Part shown: in pieces, positions 4,370-5,659 of the stretch | How positions within the stretch are numbered: the stretch's first letter is position 1 | Layout: each line of letters opens with the position of its first letter | Program-made: the position numbers and the translations under genes | The notes under the pieces: model-generated | Told to the model about the DNA's origin: nothing | Database searches by the model: none | What the model saw: the letters and a program-made list of their open reading frames with translations, nothing else | Assembly (NCBI GenBank): GCA_946885645.1 | Contig: CAMPGU010000265.1 | Location: 1 to 5,659 of the forward strand | Reading direction: 5' to 3' | Source of the DNA: an uncultured Haloferula sp. | Lineage (GTDB): Bacteria; Verrucomicrobiota; Verrucomicrobiae; Verrucomicrobiales; Akkermansiaceae | Length of the DNA: 5,659 nt

Positions 4370-5659
4370 ATGTCCCCCCTTCCCCCCCGCGCGCTTTCCG
4401 GAGTCGCCGGTCTCCTTATATGGATGACCGGGGGTGGATCGCTTTTGCACGCCCAGGTACCCGACACCTTGCGGTATTCGTTCTTCGCGCCGAAAACGCT
4501 TCCGCAGCGGTTCGAGCAGCAGGGCTTCGCCGTGGCGGCCTCCGGAGAGATCGCGGTGGTGGGTTCCCCGCTCTACGATGAGGACGACGTCACCGGGCTC
4601 GATTGCGGGGTGGTGAAGGTCTATGACGCGGGCAACGGGAATCTTCTCCACCGGCTCTCCAGCCCCACCGGGACGCCCTTCGGCTACTTCGGCCAATGTG
4701 TGGCGATTTCGGGATCGAAGGTGGTCGTCGGTTCGGGCGAAGCGGTAGGCGGGAATGCCTACGCGGGACGGGTGTACGTCTATGACTTCGATTCGCCGAC
4801 TCCGGCGGTTCCGGTCCTGACCTTGGAAAATCCCGACCCTTCGGAGCACGACCAATTCGGGCATTCGGTGGCGATCGAGGGAGACATCGTGGTGGTGGGG
4901 GCGTGGCTGGATGATGCCGGAGCGACCGATTCCGGAAGAGCGTATGTCTATGACCTCGGCAGTCCTTCCCCGCCGGATCCGGTGCTCGCGCTGGACAATC
5001 CCAGTCCGGCGGAGAGCGACTGCTTCGGGGTTTCCGTCGCGGTATCCTCTTCCCGGGTCGCCGTGGCCGCCTATCACGACAATACCGGCAATCAGCGCAC
5101 GGGCCGGGTGTACATTTACGATCTGGAGAGCCCGGTGCCGGCGGCGCCCCAGACCACGCTGGGCAAGCCCGGCGGGAGCGCGAACGACTGCTTCGGCAAC
5201 GCCCTGGCGATGGCCGGGTCGCTGGTGGTGGTAGGGGCGGAGTTGGGCGACGCCGATGCCCTCAATTCCGGCAACGCGTATGTTTTCGATCTTGATTCCG
5301 GAACGCCGGGCCAACCGGCACACGTGCTTTCCAACCCGGTTCCACAGGCGCAGGGGTACTTCGGGACCTGTGTGTCGATCTCCGGAAACACCGTGGCGGT
5401 GGGAGCCTACCGGAACGACACCGTGGCCGAGAATGCCGGAGCATGTTATATCTTCGATCTGGCCGCCTCATCTCCCGGAGTGCCGGCGGTCGTGCTGTCC
5501 AAGCCGGCGTGGGATGCGGATGATTATTTCGGAAACGCCGTCTCCATCTCCGGGACGAGGGTGGTGGCGGGGGCGTGGCGTGACGACAGTGGCGACGAGG
5601 ATTCGGGCATCTCCTATGTCTACGATCTCGGCGGGGCGCTACCTGAGATCCCCGTCATC
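4370..5659 (+). CDS. Secreted FG-GAP repeat beta-propeller protein (C-terminus outside window)
   Basis: Open from ATG 4370 to the window edge, 430 codons, with an in-frame TGA at 4334-4336 upstream. Residues 1-28 form a signal peptide: Arg7, the hydrophobic GVAGLLIWM, then SLLHA before Gln29. From about residue 50 the protein is all FG-GAP repeats (FG-GAP_2-like). Each later unit reads D.FG..V(A/S)(I/V).G..V(V/A)VGA...D....SG..YVYDL.S..P..PV.(V)L.NP. Seven units are visible, with the FG phenylalanine, or its equivalent in the divergent first unit, at residues 53, 107, 163, 219, 275, 331 and 387. Such repeats form integrin-alpha-like propeller blades. The molecular role of these secreted bacterial proteins is mostly unknown; ligand binding or surface display is inferred. 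No enzyme residues are visible. No Shine-Dalgarno is recognisable before the ATG; the ATG at 4424 would destroy the signal peptide. The missing C-terminus may hold a sorting signal or further domains. Confidence 0.93.
   Translation, partial: MSPLPPRALSGVAGLLIWMTGGGSLLHAQVPDTLRYSFFAPKTLPQRFEQQGFAVAASGEIAVVGSPLYDEDDVTGLDCGVVKVYDAGNGNLLHRLSSPTGTPFGYFGQCVAISGSKVVVGSGEAVGGNAYAGRVYVYDFDSPTPAVPVLTLENPDPSEHDQFGHSVAIEGDIVVVGAWLDDAGATDSGRAYVYDLGSPSPPDPVLALDNPSPAESDCFGVSVAVSSSRVAVAAYHDNTGNQRTGRVYIYDLESPVPAAPQTTLGKPGGSANDCFGNALAMAGSLVVVGAELGDADALNSGNAYVFDLDSGTPGQPAHVLSNPVPQAQGYFGTCVSISGNTVAVGAYRNDTVAENAGACYIFDLAASSPGVPAVVLSKPAWDADDYFGNAVSISGTRVVAGAWRDDSGDEDSGISYVYDLGGALPEIPVI
4526..5659 (+). repeat. FG-GAP repeat array, 56-residue (168-nt) period
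   Basis: Seven consecutive units lie within the secreted propeller gene. From the second unit on, the conserved Phe codons start at 4688, 4856, 5024, 5192, 5360 and 5528, exactly 168 nt apart; the first, divergent unit starts 162 nt earlier and has Gly-Phe-Ala in place of Phe-Gly. Units keep the YVYDL/YIYDL/YVFDL/YIFDL strand and the Pro-rich connector but differ considerably in DNA, so the array is old rather than freshly amplified. The total number of units is not known because the window ends at the close of the seventh. Confidence 0.9.

Noticed and set aside
4353..4370. tRNA T-loop-like sequence (GGTCCGAATCC)
   Set aside because: The stem supports only about three pairs and no acceptor, D or anticodon arms can be found upstream.
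4250..5323. 357-codon minus-strand frame opposite the FG-GAP gene
   Set aside because: Codon-aligned antisense to the clear FG-GAP repeats; its own repeats are mirror images of the 56-residue units.

Overview
The window is GC-rich and holds two large, divergently oriented genes, both cut by the window edges, separated by a gap of about 550 bp with several inverted repeats. Both proteins start with signal-peptide-like sequences and consist of extracellular repeat or adhesion modules. The style suggests a free-living member of the Verrucomicrobiota (Luteolibacter/Haloferula-like) or a related PVC bacterium: long secreted multi-modular oxidoreductases, FG-GAP proteins with a 'YDL.SP.P..PV' linker, and no clear Shine-Dalgarno sequences. 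This is inference from protein style; there is no rRNA or marker gene here.

Left region (minus strand, 3815 down past position 1): one uninterrupted reading frame of at least 1271 codons. It encodes a signal peptide, a six-bladed-propeller glucose/sorbosone dehydrogenase-like domain, a diheme cytochrome c domain of the SO_2930/HNE_0200 type with two CxxCH sites, a discoidin (F5/8 type C)-like domain, a bacterial Ig-like domain and at least three fibronectin type III domains. The C-terminus is outside the window. It reads as a secreted or surface-held PQQ-type sugar or alcohol oxidoreductase carrying its own electron-transfer module and a carbohydrate/surface-binding tail.

Middle (3822-4369): no convincing gene. 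It holds a folded-looking block at 3932-4025 (closing stem, two inner hairpins, one a perfect 20-nt palindrome), a 7-bp hairpin at 4190-4207, a 13-pair hairpin at 4291-4322, and A8/T7 tracts. The promoters of both genes must lie here or within it.

Right region (plus strand, 4370 past 5659): a secreted FG-GAP beta-propeller protein, 430 codons visible, with seven repeats, six of them spaced at exactly 56 residues.

The divergent arrangement allows shared control, but nothing in the sequence shows that the two proteins act together. Long open frames lying codon-on-codon antisense to both genes are shadows of the GC-rich coding sequence.
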